Shown: one piece after another, positions 32,531 through 44,812 of the stretch
How the letters are laid out: the number at the start of each line of letters is the position of its first letter
Position numbering within the stretch: the first letter of the stretch is position 1
Origin: Cryptomeria japonica
Taxonomy: Eukaryota; Streptophyta; Pinopsida; Cupressales; Cupressaceae
Assembly: GCF_030272615.1 (NCBI RefSeq)
Contig: NC_081407.1
Span: 141,736,897-141,800,896 of the forward strand
DNA: 64,000 nt
Reading direction: 5' to 3'
Notes under the pieces: model-generated
The model's database searches: none
Told to the model about the DNA's origin: nothing
Seen by the model: only the letters and a program-made list of their open reading frames with translations
Position numbers and translations under genes: made by a program

Positions 32531-33954
32531 TGTATGCTGGAAATGTGGTGTCAACCTGTAGGAGGAGAAAACAATTCAAACACACACATGAAACATTGCA
32601 TTAGAGGTTAGAAATCCAAACAAAGCAAGTTAAATGAATCTAAACTCTTTAAAATCATTCCATGTTCCTCTATCTCCAAGGATCTTCAAGATTCAAGGTT
32701 GCTCTTAGCTTGGAAGAGCACTTGATTCTTTAAGATGACAACCTAAAGAATGAGATTTAAATGACTCTAAGATCTAAATGGAATGCAACCAAGATCCTAG
32801 TGATAAATTAGATATGAAAATAGATGATGATAGGATGCAAGATATTGATATGAAGCTTAAACTAGTATGAAAATGATACTAAGATGAAGCTAACATGATA
32901 TATCTAAGATTAGAATGCTGTCAAAATGATCTAAAATGCTATTCTATCAAAGAGAGGTAATATGCTTAATGTTATGAGACTATAAGTTTGATGCACAAAG
33001 ACTTGATTTTTTTGAAGAAGGAATGGGCTCTATTTATAGGGAAATTAGGGCAATGGATGGTCAAGATTGGATAATCTTATCAAGGGTTAGGATTGAAAGT
33101 TATCAATCCATGTTTACAATTCTCACCAATGAAATGGTGACAATTGTCAACAAGACACTGTTTGAGAGGAGATGTAAGAAGCATTAAATGCTTGAGAAGA
33201 CCTCATGGTTACCCTAGGGGGTAAGGGTTAAGGTTAGGTTAAGGTTATCCATTGGATAAAGCTTTTACCCAAGGGGTAAACTCTTGTGCAAGGGTTAAAG
33301 GAATAACCAAGGTTAAAGCCATCAATGCTTGATGAGACCCTTGGGTTAGATGAAAGTTGAGTTAGGCAAAAAGTCTCTAACCATGCCACAAGGGTGAGTT
33401 AACCATTAATGGTTTGGAAGACTTTGGGGACAAATTTGTAAGAGTCCTTCCAAATTTTGGGGAACTCAAAAAGTTAGCTTGTTGAAGAAATAAAGGCTTT
33501 ATTACTTTTGGAAGACTTTCCTCCAAATTTGAGAAGTGACATCCTCAAATTTAGGGAAAAGGAACGATTGAAGGGTTTAGGCTAATTGATTAGGGTTAGA
33601 TAGGTTCTAGAAGAATTTAGGAAGGGGGTTTAGGAGGCAAGTGAGAGATGTAGGATTTTGCAAGTGGGTGGGGAAAATATAATTTAATTAAAATAAAATT
33701 AATTTATTTCAATTGTGGTTGCAACTTGCATCTGTAGGATTTTGCAAGTGGGGGGTTTAATTAAATGGGCTAGAAGGGGGATTTAATTAAATGGCTTAGA
33801 TAGTAGAAGGGTATATTAATTAATTAATTTAATTAATAGGCGATTAGAAGAATAAGGATATTAATTAAATCTTAATTTAATTAATTGGAAGAATTAAGAA
33901 TAATTAAATGAATAAAATTCACTTAATTCATTGCGCAACTTTTAGGTGTCTACA
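32531..33954 (-). repeat. Element C 5' LTR
   Basis: 1,424 bp. On the minus strand it starts TGTAGACACCTAAAAG and ends CATACA next to the PBS. Internal AT-rich blocks (TTAATTAATTAATTTAATTA at about 33,812) differ from the other LTR. Confidence 0.92.
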
Positions 33955-34368
33955 ATAATGTCTCTTGTGACGTCTTTTTCCAAATTCATACTATTCATTA
34001 AGATGAAATTCTTCCATTAAAATCATTGTTGGGATGGTTTATATCAATTTCAATAGTTAAAGGATCTGTTGGGGTAGAATGTTGAATGGAGATAATTGGT
34101 CTTCATGAGCATTTAGTTTTTTTTGTCTTGGTTGAGTTTGTCTTTAATGTTAGTGTGGCACTAGTGACAATTGAAATTCTTTGATGGGATCATTATTAAT
34201 CTTTTAATTGGTTAATCAAGTTCCTAAAAGGGTCATGCATTTTGAAATAAAATAAAATACATCTATTAAATATAATTATATTCATTTAATTAACTTAATA
34301 AATGATAAGTTGAAATTATTAAACACTAACAAAACAAAATTTCAGAAATTATATCACTAAGTGACACT
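33955..34368. other. Flank of element C, no gene
   Basis: AT-rich sequence with no recognised coding or repeat content on either strand. Confidence 0.4.
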
Positions 34369-34625
34369 TGTTAAACATTCTCTTTAGGTTTGAAAAGTTT
34401 TATTTTTGAAAGACTTATTAATATTTGCAATTATATATCTACATTTATTTTAAATCTGATCACTATTTCTTCTCGATTAAATTGTGTGACCTTTTTTTTA
34501 CATCAAACTCTCACACAATTTAATCTAGAAACAATAGTGATTATAAACTAAATTGCTAATATAATAAATCTCTTCAAAAAAATAATACTTTTCAATTAGA
34601 ATCTATGCAAAAATGATGTTTAACA
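34369..34625. mobile_element. 257-bp hairpin MITE
   Basis: Nearly the whole element is an imperfect inverted repeat. It starts TGTTAAACATTC and ends GATGTTTAACA, with arms of roughly 115 bp meeting at GATTAAATTGTGTGAC / CTCACACAATTTAATC around a T-rich spacer of about 20 bp. No coding content is present. The superfamily is unassigned because a clear target duplication was not found at these ends. Confidence 0.8.
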
Positions 34626-34758
34626 TAATGTGGCTGTTTCCTATTTCAATTAACTATGTCCATAGACTCGCATAGTTGAAGATCATATAGAGAGTTTAAT
34701 ATGCAAACAAAATTGACTAAGAATCCCCTCACCTGAAAGACCCGTCTCCGGATGGAAT

Positions 34759-34871
34759 TCCAACGGTTAATAATTCTTTCGAGCCCAGTTTCAACGGCTA
34801 CTAATTGTTTCGACCCCAATTTCAACGGCTAGAATTCCCTCCACTAGTACTTACCGATAGTTTAACGGCTA
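34759..34871. promoter_or_regulatory. Cluster of four MSA (mitosis-specific activator) like elements
   Basis: Four sites fit the MSA consensus YCYAACGGYYA bound by three-repeat MYB factors in plant G2/M genes: TCCAACGGTTA (34,759; 11/11), TTCAACGGCTA (34,790), TTCAACGGCTA (34,821) and TTTAACGGCTA (34,861), each 10/11. The first three lie exactly 31 bp apart, inside a 31-bp tandem repeat that also repeats TTTCGASCCCAR. No mitotic gene was recognised on either side, so this may be an orphaned promoter piece. Confidence 0.6.
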
Positions 34872-34929
34872 CGCTTTCATGAACCTACGTGGAAATTCAA
34901 TACAATTTGCTCACTTTTCCTACTATGAT

Positions 34930-37900
34930 GGTTCATTTTTCTCTTTGTATGGTGTCCACTAATATTCTTTTAAAGTGGACAATTTGTTGTGTTGCTGACT
35001 ATCATGGACAACTTGTTGGATCATGACATGGGCTTACTATTTATTGTGGTTGTTTGATTGTCTGGTTGCTAGCTTGAGATATTTATGGATTTTCTAGTTA
35101 GCAACTGGTATCTTAGCAATTATATGGGATGACCATTACTTAGGAAGGTTGATGAAGTGTTGTTGAATTTTCACTTTAAATTAGATTTATCTTTTCAAAA
35201 GCAGTGAGATGTTTTATAGCTATATCTAATAGAGGATGAAGAAATTAAATTGAGTTGGATAATACAAAGTAATCATATAGAAGATCATATAATATAACAC
35301 TTTAACAAAATGGAGTTAAACACTAAAGTATCATAAAATAGGTTATAGAATATAAACATTAAACAATAGATTCAATTATGGATTAAGAAGAAATCACATA
35401 TCAACTAGTCTATAAAATGCTATATTGTGTCTTCCTTCCCTAAAGGGAATGTGTGCCTACTCCAAAAGGAATAAGATTGAGTTAATTAGAAGATTGTTCT
35501 TAAAACTTGTGTTTCCTTCATTGATAACAACATGATGGTATGATGATAACAAGAATTATATTTTTATTTCTCAAAAAAGATAACATAATCTATTTTTAGC
35601 CGAATATCTTTTATCCTCACTAGTTTCTATCAATTTTCACTAACTTGACCTATAATTTGTCAACCATATTTACTCTATGAAGTTCTATTAGTTTCAATAT
35701 GAAAAAACCTAACTTACCTCAATTATCCTATTATCTAGCCATCATGCTCATGTGCATTCATGATAAATTAGATTCCTACTTGGACTCTTCAAAACATAAC
35801 CACTTATTTTCAAAAAAAACATATGATTAAACACTCGAACTGACATTTTATCAATTCCCTTGGGAAGTATGAGGAATGATGATTATGTGGTTTCCTATAT
35901 ATTTATCACTATCATATCTTAATTGTAGTTACATGTGTTGGAGTCGATAGCTAACTTCACAACTTCTAGAAACCACCCGCAACCAAAACATCTATCACAT
36001 TTGAAGAGAAAAAACCATGATTGATGCTATGCAATCTTGAGAGAGAATTGATCCAAAACTTAGAAATTTGATATTGAGATTAACATGTAAAATGAATTGG
36101 ATTGATTACAATGAATACAATGAGCGCTTATAAAAGCATAAAGATAAAACCCTAGATGCATACCCTATGAGAGGATTAAAAGAGAGCTAGACAAGTATCC
36201 ACATTATAATGAATGGGACAAAATGTGTTAAATATAGCTCAATCTAATAAAAGAAAAACGTGTGCTCTTAAATTTAGCTTAAGTGAATAAAGTAATAAAA
36301 GATTCAATTAGATAATTAATTAGGTTATTATCCTAATTACTCTAATAGCATGGATGAAATCAATTCCCTATTGATTGATATTTCTACATTGCTAATTTTA
36401 AGACAAGGGTGTCATTATTCTTTTTGGATAGAAAACTATTTTATAGATCTCTAGTGTCATCTCTCTAGTGATTGGTTGTTACTTGAATTATTCTATAGTT
36501 GGTCCTACACTTTCTTGAGGTCAAAATATTTCGTCAACATGATCTCTAAAGCCAGAAATCATAACTCCATAGTTGTTTCAATGTTGTAGTTTGGAGACAC
36601 TTATAAGGTGAAATTTTGGAGTTAAATTGATGCTTCTTCAAAATGAACAATTTGTAGAGCTAACTTATGCCACAATTTTTATGAATCTAAAAAAATTCCT
36701 ATACCATGAAAATTCACATCTTTTGACCAAGAAAAAATGTTGGATGGATCAACATTTAGTTCCTAAAATTATACCTTTTATACGTATCCTTGTTCCTATG
36801 TCAAGTTATAAATTCTAAATTATTCCTAAACCCACCTTAAATTTTAGGCTAGAGGAAGAAAATGAGTTACTTTTTGGTATATAAAATGGGACATCTTATG
36901 GTCTCGTCGTCTCCCACGAGTCTAAGGTTTCTCAAGTCCTCCTATGAATGATTTTATTGTTGATCTTTGTGCTTGGGAAAAACCTCCAAGACTTTGTGCT
37001 CTTTGCCTACTTGTTATTTCCTAGTATTTCAAAAGGTTGATCCCTTGCTATATTTGGCTAAAATTATAGGCTCGAGAAAATAAATATTCCAATTTCCATT
37101 ATTTGTATGCATGCCCTTTTTGTTCCTCCAAAATATCTCTCTATGCTTCAAAATCCTATAGATGTTCTAAGATATTGTGCAATGGGGAAAGTGTGACAAG
37201 AGAAGGGGAAGTATAAGCCTCATGCAAATCATTTCATGTGTGTATGTCTACATAATTTTTTCCATAGCTATGTTAGGTTGGTAGGAGAAATAATCTCTCT
37301 TTTCTTTAGGTAATTTGGCACATCACTACACCTTTCTAAGAATGTTGAGTATGTAGGGCCAAATTTATTTTATATTGCTTCCCGAAGAACTTCATAATAT
37401 TGTTATAATTAATTGTTTCAACATATTATGTCTTTATGGTCAAGTTAGGAGTAATTTAAAATAAATAAAAAATTATAAAATCATTTCGTTCAAGATATTC
37501 ATGTCTCCTAAGCAGGCCTATTGTTTCATCCTAATTGTTGCGTTAATTCACCCTCTATTTTCATGATTCCTAATTTTCCAAAAGAGATGTGAAAAAAACC
37601 TCTCTAATAAAAGTTTTATCCTAAAATCAATTTGATACCTTTGAAGAAAATTATGAGTGAAAAAAACACAACACATTATTTTTCTTGAGTGAGCTTTCCA
37701 AGCTTGTCGAAATTACTACTCATCAATAAAATCCTATTGAAACTACATTATATTCTCAATAGCCTCTAGTACAATAATTGTTCTCAAATTAATAAAATAT
37801 AAAATTGAAAAGGCCCCTTCCCTTATTTCACAAGTTGTATCTAAGCTAGCTTCCAATGATCTCTTTATTTATAAAATGTGTAGTTATACTTTGATTCCTA

Positions 37901-40054
37901 TATTTTCATGCCCTAACTACCTTAAAAAGTGGCATCTTTCAATCTAGTTTTATAGAATTGGAGGAAGGTCAATATTGGAAAATTAAATCTTGAGAGGCTC
38001 TATTTGAATAATTTTGTATTATTTAGTAGGAGGAATTTTACATTCTTGCACAATTCTTTTTCTAGGTATTTTTTTATTTTATATTTTAACTTAAATTTCT
38101 CTTCATTTGCTTTATCATGAAAGATGATGGCTCGGGTATTCATTAAAAAATTCTCTTAATTTTTTTTATTTTGATTCTATGTCATGATTTCTTTGTGAAT
38201 CAATTTAGTATTGTAGAATAAGATTCTTGATTTCTTTCAATTTATTTTGTAAAGAAATAATAGTTGTATATTTATTATATAATTTTTTTTAATTTGTCAT
38301 TTTTTCCTATCATTATTTGATAAAAAATAGACTTAGTTGGTAAAATCTCTTTCTCTTTCCATTAGGAGTCCAACTATTGGATTTTTTTTAAAGTTTGTGA
38401 AGGTGCCTTACCCTAGGTTGCATTTTTAGTTATGAATTTATTCATAAATGTTTGAGAAAAAAGGACATTCTAGTATATTTTATATTGTTTATGTCATCGG
38501 TTATTTATTTTCAATGTTGGTGATTCTTCCTTTTAATGCCTTCTTCTCCTTCGAAGTTCTCTATTTTTCCTTTTCTCAACTTCCTCACTATTTAAAAACC
38601 CTTCTCACTATTTAAACCATAGACAATGATCCATGCCTCAATCATTCTAGCTCTAAAGGGGGAATTTTTCCTCCTCTTCATGACTATTGTTTTTTAAATT
38701 GGTTTTTGGTTGTTTTGAAGGTGGATTCTTTTGAGTTAAGGCCTCATCTCTACTTTTAATCAGCTAGTTTGAAATTAGTCATTACAAATAATATTAAGAT
38801 TTTTAAACTTTCTATTGTTTCGTCTCCAATATTACCTTTTTTTTATCCTTTTGAATTCATTATAAAATGATATTTTCATATTAATTTAAAGTTTTTTTTA
38901 TTTTTCAATAACCTCATTCTCTAATTATATTAATTAATAATTAACTGTAGAGATGCAAGGAGATATCCCAACAAGTTATTCAAAATCCTCATATTAATAT
39001 GAGCAATGCAAGTGAGAATTAATATTTCCCACATTACTATAGTCTTTTAGGGCTCTATAAGATTTTTCCTAATGATTTAATGATTTATTTTCTTTCTCCA
39101 AGGAACAAGTGGTGTTTCTACCCACTTTAATCATGGAAGACATAAATCAATTCATTGCATAAAATTATCCTAGTATCAAACAAATCCTAGCCTCTTCCAT
39201 AAATTATATAGAAATAGAGGTTAAGCTAGCAAGCGTTACATTAATTTTATTTCCTCTGACTATAGAGTGTGAGCCACTAAAATTATGGATAAACTATTTT
39301 ATCATTCTAACCCTCAAGGTTTTATAGGAAATATAATCATACTATAGCCTTGAATACTTTTCTAACTACCTCGTCCTCTAGTAATGATTGAATTAAATTT
39401 GGATTTACCTTTTATTTTTCATTTTATGTCGAAGGCGTTCCTTATATGAACTCAATCATCTAACTTTTGAGATCAACGACAAGGGTTTATGGAAACATGT
39501 GCAAGACGATTGGAGTGTTTGAAATTGTTGATCAGTTTTCACTAGTTTTAGTTTGTATTTTATTTTTCCATTCTCTTTTTCACCTCCCACTTTGTTGTCA
39601 TGGTGTAATTAACAGTAATGAAATTGTGCACTACAACTATTACGTGGGCCAATATGAATCAAACATCTCGATGAAAGTGACATGTTTATCTATGTGGCTA
39701 AAGAAACATAAGGATTATGTACAAATTCAAGTCTAATTTTGTTGTAGAATAAAATGTCAAAAACATTGCCTTGTGTTTGAATTTTGCCCCTATTTGTGCC
39801 CACGTGGCACTCTTTCATTACACCATTCCATGCATTCATTTAATTATATTTGTTTAATTTTATAATTATTTATTATTTGTTAATATTGAGATTATCTATC
39901 AATTAACGATATTGTTGTTTGTAATATATTAATTATATTTTATGGGTGCACATTTTATGAATGTTTTGAGTCTTATAAATAAATTTTAGTTTTTCTTTTT
40001 ATTTAATTATTTATTAACTTAGTAAGTTTTATTTTTTATAAAAGTGACTGAAAT
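34930..40054. other. AT-rich DNA, no gene recognised
   Basis: About 5 kb without retroelement core domains. Short frames at 36,627-36,818 and 39,467-39,736 (plus) have no recognisable motif and ordinary AT-rich composition. Around 36,060-36,400 the sequence has an LTR-like look (TATAAAAGC, CCCTAG, then TTAATTAGG repeats), but no partner copy is in the window. Confidence 0.45.
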
Positions 40055-40069
40055 CATTGAAATTTTTTA

Positions 40070-41050
40070 TTAAAAAAAAATAATTACAAAAACATCTTGA
40101 TCAAGATCTGCAAAATAGGATGCTATAAATGTGCATGAAGCCCAGCCAAAACTTGCTAAGACTTAAAGTGATAAAAAGCTAGACCACCCACCAACCCCAT
40201 GCTAGCATAGCCAAAATGATACACATTTATAACCAAAATACAACCAAATCCCAGGAGGGAAGCTAAGATGCTAACAAAACTGAAGCTAGATAAACTCAAT
40301 CATAGGCCAAATCCAAATTCTAGAGAAGAGGAGAAAACTAGACTATCATCCATAGGATCCAAAGAGTTGAACCAATCATTCGAGCCATCATAATTCAAAT
40401 CCATCTCCAAGAAGGAAGTTCATCTCCCAAGAATGAAGCAAGAGGAACATGTTGAATACCATCGTCACTAGCAAAAACAGATTCCACACTATGAATATTA
40501 GCGAGGGCAGAAGCTTGCAATAGAGGAATCACCAAAGGATCACACTATCACATTCCAAAGAGCAACCCAGCAAAGCATGAAGACCTAGGAAACAATCAAG
40601 GGCAGTAGACACCAAAGGAGGAGTAGCATCATTAAGAAAAGCACCAAGCTCCTTAACAACATCCCTAAGTGACCTATCCTGCACACCAAACTTAACAATA
40701 GCAAGAAGCTCACAAAGATGCATATTAGCCATGAATTGAGAAAATTCCACAACCCACCAATAGGAAGAAACCCATCCTCCAACTTATGTGATTGCAACAA
40801 AAAATCAATAACATCCTCATCATATAGTGCAGGGAGAGGATCACCACCATCACATTCCAAAGAGTGACCCAACAAAGCATGTGAAGACCTAGGAAACAAC
40901 CGAGGGTAGTAAACACCAAAGGACTAATGGATGGGTCCCAATCAACTCTAGTGAAGAAAGTGAGGAAATTTTTCTCACCTCCAAACAAGCTGAGTAAATA
41001 AAACATGCCTTTTTCAAAGTTAGGAAAAAATATCAAGAAACAAGCTCTTG
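40070..41050 (-). pseudogene. Decayed minus-strand coding remnant, possibly a LINE ORF1 C-terminal part
   Basis: Minus-strand frames read as one shifted protein with phrases such as DEDVIDFLLQSHKLEDGFLP, FGVQDRSLRDVVKELGAFLN and SNDWFNSLDPMDDSLVF, ending at a stop near 40,318. An untranslated tail and an AT-rich, polyadenylation-like end (TTTTAATAAAAA on the minus strand, near 40,065) follow. This resembles the layout of the ORF1-only LINE at 57.3-58.7 kb, but no diagnostic domain is preserved. A segment of about 85 bp (TTTCCTAGGTCTTC and CATTCCAAAGAG side) is duplicated at 40,537-40,620 and 40,842-40,925. Confidence 0.4.
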
Positions 41051-41096
41051 AGAAAAATCCCTATGTGCAAGAAGTGGGAAACTCCCCTAAGGAAAG

Positions 41097-43980
41097 ATGA
41101 GAATTATAACCTGGAATGTTAGAGAATTAAATGCCCCTAACAATAGACACTTAATTAAGCATCAACTAGATACTTTATCTTCAGATATTGCTCTTTTTAA
41201 TGAAACTAAGTTTTCAGATAGTATGCTAGAAAGTGTGTTTAACTCATGGTCTAAATGGAAGAGTTTATCAGTTCTAGTTAATGGTGCCTTAGGGGGTCTC
41301 TCCATTCTATAGCAATTGGGAAAATCTATAGTTGAGTTAGTTGCCTCCACTGAATGCATATTGATATCTATCAAATGGAACTTCATAGGTTAAACCTTTT
41401 GTATTTTTAAAGTATATGGCCCTACCTACACCAACTCAAAAAAACTCCTATGGGATCCACTATCATCTTTTTTCACTCATCTAAATGAGGAGATTTTCAT
41501 CTTGGGGAAATATTTCATTTCCCTAGTTGATGATAGTGAGAAAATGGGAGGTATAATTCCACCTAGGAAGGTGATAGAGTATTGAAGAGTTTGTCAATCT
41601 GAATCATTTGATTGATTGTATCCATGATAATGGTAGATTTGCCTAGATAAACAAGAGGCAAGGTTTCTATTAAATTATAAAAATACTACACAAATTTCTA
41701 TTATCAGGTTCATGGATTTCATTGTCCTTTAACTTTTCCTCTTCCATCTATTGGTTCAGACCATTTTCAAATAAGTTTGTAGATCATCATAAATATACCC
41801 TCAAATACAACTTCTTTGAACTTCAAATCAATGTGGTTTAGGGATAGATATTTTGTTCCAATGATGGAGTATTGGTGGAATAACACACCGTATTTTAATA
41901 GGTTAAGAATGTTTCAATTGAGCAAGAAACTTAAGTTTTTAAAGGAAAAATTGGAACAAATATTATTTAAAAAAAAAAATGTAAAGGATGTGGTACAAAT
42001 GGAGTTGGAAGTCTTTTATGAAATAGTTATTTCTCATGGCATGAACAGTGACACTTTTGAGAAGGAAAAATGGTTCAAATCTAATTTGGAGGAACTTGTT
42101 AATAGGGAGGAATAGTACTAGAAGCAAAAATCTAGATAACTGTGGCTAGTTGATAGTGATGGGAATACAAAAAAAAATCATGCTTCCACTAAACTACGAA
42201 GGTAGTACAATAAAATTACTTTCATCTCTTCAAAAATTGGTGTACATTTAGACAATTATGAATACATCGAAGAAAAAACTATCCAATCTTCTCTCCCCTC
42301 CAACTATTCATACTAATTGCTTTTCTCCTAATATTCTAGATGACATTCCACAATTGGTCACTAAAGATTATAATAAGTTTATCCTAGTAGAATTTTCTAG
42401 AGAGGAAGTTAGAAAAGTAGTAATCTCAATGGCTTTTGACAAGGCTCCGGGCTTAGATTGATATACTGTCCATTTTTTTTAGAGATATTGGAGTTTTGTT
42501 GGGAGGGATGTTCATTTGTTTTTGGGAGAAGCTAAGAGGAATAGAAGTGTTCTCAAGGAATCCAATACCACTTGCATAGTAATAATTCCAAATAAAGGGT
42601 CTCCCTCCACTTTTTTTTACTTTTGTCTCATAGAATTATGCAACATCATGTAAAAGGTCTTCACCAAGGCCATATATGTAAGGATGGATTCTCTAATTAC
42701 TCAAAAAGTCTTGGAAGAGAAGGGGGGTTTTGTGCCAAGTAGAGAAACTTCAAAAGGTGCAATTGTGGCCCATGAATTCTACATTCTATTGGACAAGAAA
42801 AAATCCCAACAATGATTTTGAAGATAGATATACAAAAAGCATATGATAAGGTAAACTAGAATTTTCTAATGACGGTGCTGAAGAAATTTGATTTTAATCA
42901 TAACTAGTGCGAATGGATTCTTTTGTATATCTATGGAGCTAAGTTTTCAATCTTGGTAAACGCTCCTCCATGTGGATTAATTTCATGTACACAAGGTGTA
43001 CATTAAGGTGATCCCCTCTCCCCATTCCTCTTCATTCTTTTGGATAAAGGCTTAAGTAGATCCATCAAAGTGGCCAAATACTAGAAATCTTTGGAAGGGG
43101 ATCAAACTTGTTGTGATTCCATTCTCTTTCACTCATTGTCCTTTTGCTTCAATGACACACTACTTTTTGGTAAAGCCGCCATGGAGGAAGCCATTATCAT
43201 GAAAGAGACTCTACAATATTATTTGAAATCATCGGATCAAGTAATAAATAAAGATAAATCAAATTTGTTCCTCCTTAATGTTCTTTGTATTGTTCATAGG
43301 AGATTAGAAATCTTTTGGAGTTTCCATCTTGAAGTACTTCCTTGTTAGTATTTAGGAATACCCTTTGTTGGAGGAAAGGTGGAGAATGATTTTTAGAGAA
43401 CTATCTCTAATTCTATAGCCAATAAATTCTCGTCATGGAAGAGGAAATGGATGACTCTTCCTAGGAAAATTATTATGATTTAGGTTGTTCTCAATGCAAT
43501 TACTATTTACTTGATGTGAGTCCTGAACATGTCAAAAACAACCTTGGAAAAAAATCAGACTTTATTGCATAACTTTTTATTGGCTAAAAATAAGAAAACC
43601 AAGAACAAGCTCCCCTTAATGCCTTCGGATAATATTTGTTCTCCAAGTGAACTGGGTGGATCTGGAATTTGCCATCTGAAAATGCAGAATATTGCTTAAG
43701 GAGCAAACATGTTTTGGAAAATTTACTCTCATTCTAATTCCAAGTGGTGCAAGATTCTTAAACACAAATATATAGACTCTATGGAAAAAAATAAAATCAC
43801 CTTAAAATATTTACCAAAAGGATCAGCACTTTGGAACATTATCTCACCATGCAAGAAAGTCATATTACCACATCTCTCTTAGGTCATAAACAGTGGGGAG
43901 GAGGAATTTTTTTGGGAAGATGCTTGGAATGATTACCCTCCTCTACAAAGATTAGGGGATTGGAGCTATAATATTTTTTA
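41097..43980 (+). pseudogene. L1-type LINE ORF2 (endonuclease and reverse transcriptase), decayed
   Basis: The plus strand starts with an APE-type endonuclease (MRIITWNVRELNAPN ... DIALFNETKFSD). A VYGPT/ILG endonuclease block follows in broken frames. The RT region has AFDKAPGLD near 42,440, then GGFVPSRETSKGAIVAHEF (about 42,727), GDPLSPFLFIL (about 43,010) and the catalytic box as FNDTLLFG (43,153), where the first Asp of FADD is Asn. Downstream blocks YLGIPFVGGK and KWCKILKHKYI are typical of plant L1 C-termini. More than ten stops or shifts mean it is long dead. No intact 3' tail or target duplication was found. Confidence 0.88.
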
Positions 43981-44812
43981 ATTTATTGATGCAATGCAAT
44001 AGGTTCAGTGCACCAAGATGGTGTACAAAAAAGGGGGTATAAGTGACCATTTTTTTTAATTTAATTTTTTATATTTTTTTTCCTGAAATTAGCTAAACTT
44101 GAACTTGGAGGAGCTATTTGAGAGTCGTCCACTCAAAATTTTAAGATACTAAAACAACAAGAATTGTAGTAATCTAAATATAGTTTCCAAAATACTATTT
44201 TTTTTTTAAATGGGTAAGATTAAGGGGGTCAAATTTTTCACACACACAAAAGTGTTCCTATTTTTTCAAAAAAAAAATAACAGTGTTTGATGTGTGTGTC
44301 AAAAAAGTTATAGTTGCATTTAGTATTTTACAAAACCCTTTAGTAGAAATATATATAAGAGTGAGTACTATAATTTCTTAAAAAAAATTTGTATTTTTTT
44401 GTGAGTTAATTTTTTTTTAAGATTTTTCGAAGTGGACGCTTCTTGAAAATCAAGTACCTCTTCGTGCACGTCACATTGCTTGCACCAAAATAATCAAAAA
44501 CTTAAAAAAATTTATGAAGTGTATAACATTAATATATAATTTGCTTCAAATTTGAACTAGTTCAAGATTTATTAAAAAATGGTACATGTATGTCTCTAAG
44601 AACTTTGGAGACATTGGTAGAAGAAATTAAAAGATAATATGTTAATGTTGTTAAAATCTAAAAATATATATATATAAAGCTCATAAGACATTTGAAATTA
44701 CAGTAGAAATTTCACAAATACCCACTTGATAATGTGTAAACTTGATGATGATGAATTTGAGAAACCAGATTGGAAGAAGAAAACACATAAAAAGGAGGGA
44801 AATGAAGCTCCC
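43981..44812. other. AT-rich spacer with imperfect hairpin
   Basis: No gene. An imperfect inverted repeat at about 44,233-44,325 pairs TTTTTCACACACACAAAAG with GTTTGATGTGTGTGTCAAA around an A/T-rich loop. An (AT)n run is at about 44,665. Confidence 0.5.

Larger units (their letters stand above)
18033..33954 (-). mobile_element. Element C: ~15.9 kb LARD-type LTR element without pol
   Basis: Paired LTRs (18,033-19,505 and 32,531-33,954) start TGTATGCTGG and end CTACA on the plus strand; on the minus strand they read TGTAGA...CATACA. A tRNA-Lys-type PBS and a polypurine tract fix minus-strand orientation. The 13 kb interior shows no gag, protease, RT or integrase motif on either strand. It consists of AT-rich DNA, several tandem arrays and a few short ORFs. 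This is the profile of a large retrotransposon derivative that would need a helper. Flanking 5-mers (GTTTG on the left, ATAAT on the right) do not match. Confidence 0.85.

Noticed and set aside
39467-39736. 89-codon plus-strand frame with a hydrophobic segment
   Set aside because: No homology recognised, AT-rich context, no upstream coding continuity; not enough to call a gene.
41097-43980. Possibility that the LINE ORF2 is active
   Set aside because: Catalytic FADD is FND and the frame has more than ten stops or shifts.
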